Positions 5,454 to 5,533 of a stretch of 5,533 nt of DNA are shown piece after piece. The position numbers were made by a program, and so were the translations under genes. The stretch spans positions 1-5,533 of the forward strand of contig JAJPXE010000060.1 in the NCBI GenBank assembly GCA_021205645.1, written 5' to 3'. The notes under the pieces were generated by a model. That model worked only from the letters and a program-made list of their open reading frames with translations, was not told where the DNA came from and made no database searches. How positions within the stretch are numbered: position 1 is the stretch's first letter; each line of letters opens with the position of its first letter. Source of the DNA: Candidatus Gastranaerophilales bacterium (GTDB lineage Bacteria > Cyanobacteriota > Vampirovibrionia > Gastranaerophilales > Gastranaerophilaceae).

Positions 5454-5475
5454 AAAGGCGGTTTTCGCCGCCTTT
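5454..5475 (-). terminator. Terminator-like hairpin after the right-edge gene
   Basis: A perfect 8-bp stem AAAGGCGG / CCGCCTTT with a 6-base loop (5462-5467). On the minus strand the closing arm ends in TTT and runs into TAGTTTGATATTAT, a moderately T-rich tail. The A-rich and T-rich sides make it potentially bidirectional. It lies 16 bases after a tandem TAA TAA (5494-5489), as expected for an intrinsic terminator of a gene entering from the right. The tail is weaker than a classical U-tract, so attenuation for the downstream small gene is an alternative. Confidence 0.6.
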
Positions 5476-5491
5476 AATAATAAAAAACTTA

Positions 5492-5533
5492 TTAAAACCT
5501 TGCAAGTAATCGAAAGTATATCCGATAATTGCA
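5492..5533 (-). CDS. Possible C-terminal end of a gene entering from the right edge
   Basis: In the frame whose last codons are TTA CTT GCA AGG TTT, thirteen residues (CNYRIYFRLLARF) precede a tandem TAA TAA at 5494-5489, followed 13 bases later by the hairpin terminator. The layout suits the end of a minus-strand gene, and tandem TAA TAA also closes the 62-residue protein. The other two frames stay open slightly longer but end within or beyond the hairpin, which is less gene-like. Thirteen residues cannot establish a family. The region could also be non-coding. Confidence 0.3.
   Translation of the reverse strand, partial: CNYRIYFRLLARF

Overview
The window is an AT-rich bacterial chromosomal stretch. 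Every gene I can support lies on the minus strand, so transcription runs from high to low coordinates. The style of the proteins suggests an uncultured gut-type bacterium: a small GNAT-fold protein opening with TPINFTANYLKT, a TPR glycosyltransferase-like protein, and an XRE/zinc-ribbon protein. My best guess is Candidatus Gastranaerophilales (Melainabacteria/Vampirovibrionia). This rests on remembered protein style rather than any search, so treat it as a moderate-confidence inference. There is no rRNA, tRNA, transposase, phage gene or CRISPR array.

Layout in transcription order. At the right edge is a possible gene tail (5492-5533) ending in tandem TAA TAA, followed by a GC-rich hairpin that looks like a terminator (5454-5475). 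Immediately after it are an extended -10 element and a good ribosome site for a 62-residue orphan protein (5232-5420). Next is a GNAT-like acetyltransferase (4609-5169; a TTG start at 5208 is possible). A 162-base non-coding gap (4447-4608) follows. It contains a GC-richer island of inverted and direct repeats, then a good sigma70-type promoter with an extended -10 (4437-4465).

That promoter drives what looks like a three- or four-gene operon. First is a large GH13 alpha-amylase-family protein (2140-4413), which has the catalytic Asp/Glu/Asp triad but a divergent region I and a long charged insertion. Two bases later comes an XRE helix-turn-helix plus zinc-ribbon protein (1733-2137). After a 19-base gap comes a TPR protein fused to a GT-B, glycosyltransferase-9-like domain (40-1713). 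A perfect AGGAGG right after its stop, followed at 8-base spacing by TTG, indicates that another gene starts at base 25 and runs off the left edge.

A glucan-active enzyme, a small DNA-binding or zinc protein and a sugar-transferase-like protein in one tight cluster suggest a carbohydrate-related unit (alpha-glucan turnover and/or surface glycan assembly). The substrate cannot be read from the sequence. I see no clear new defence or mobile system. The points most worth following are the unusual GH13 protein, the structured intergenic island, the altered sugar-nucleotide-site motif of the TPR-GT protein, and the corrected starts.
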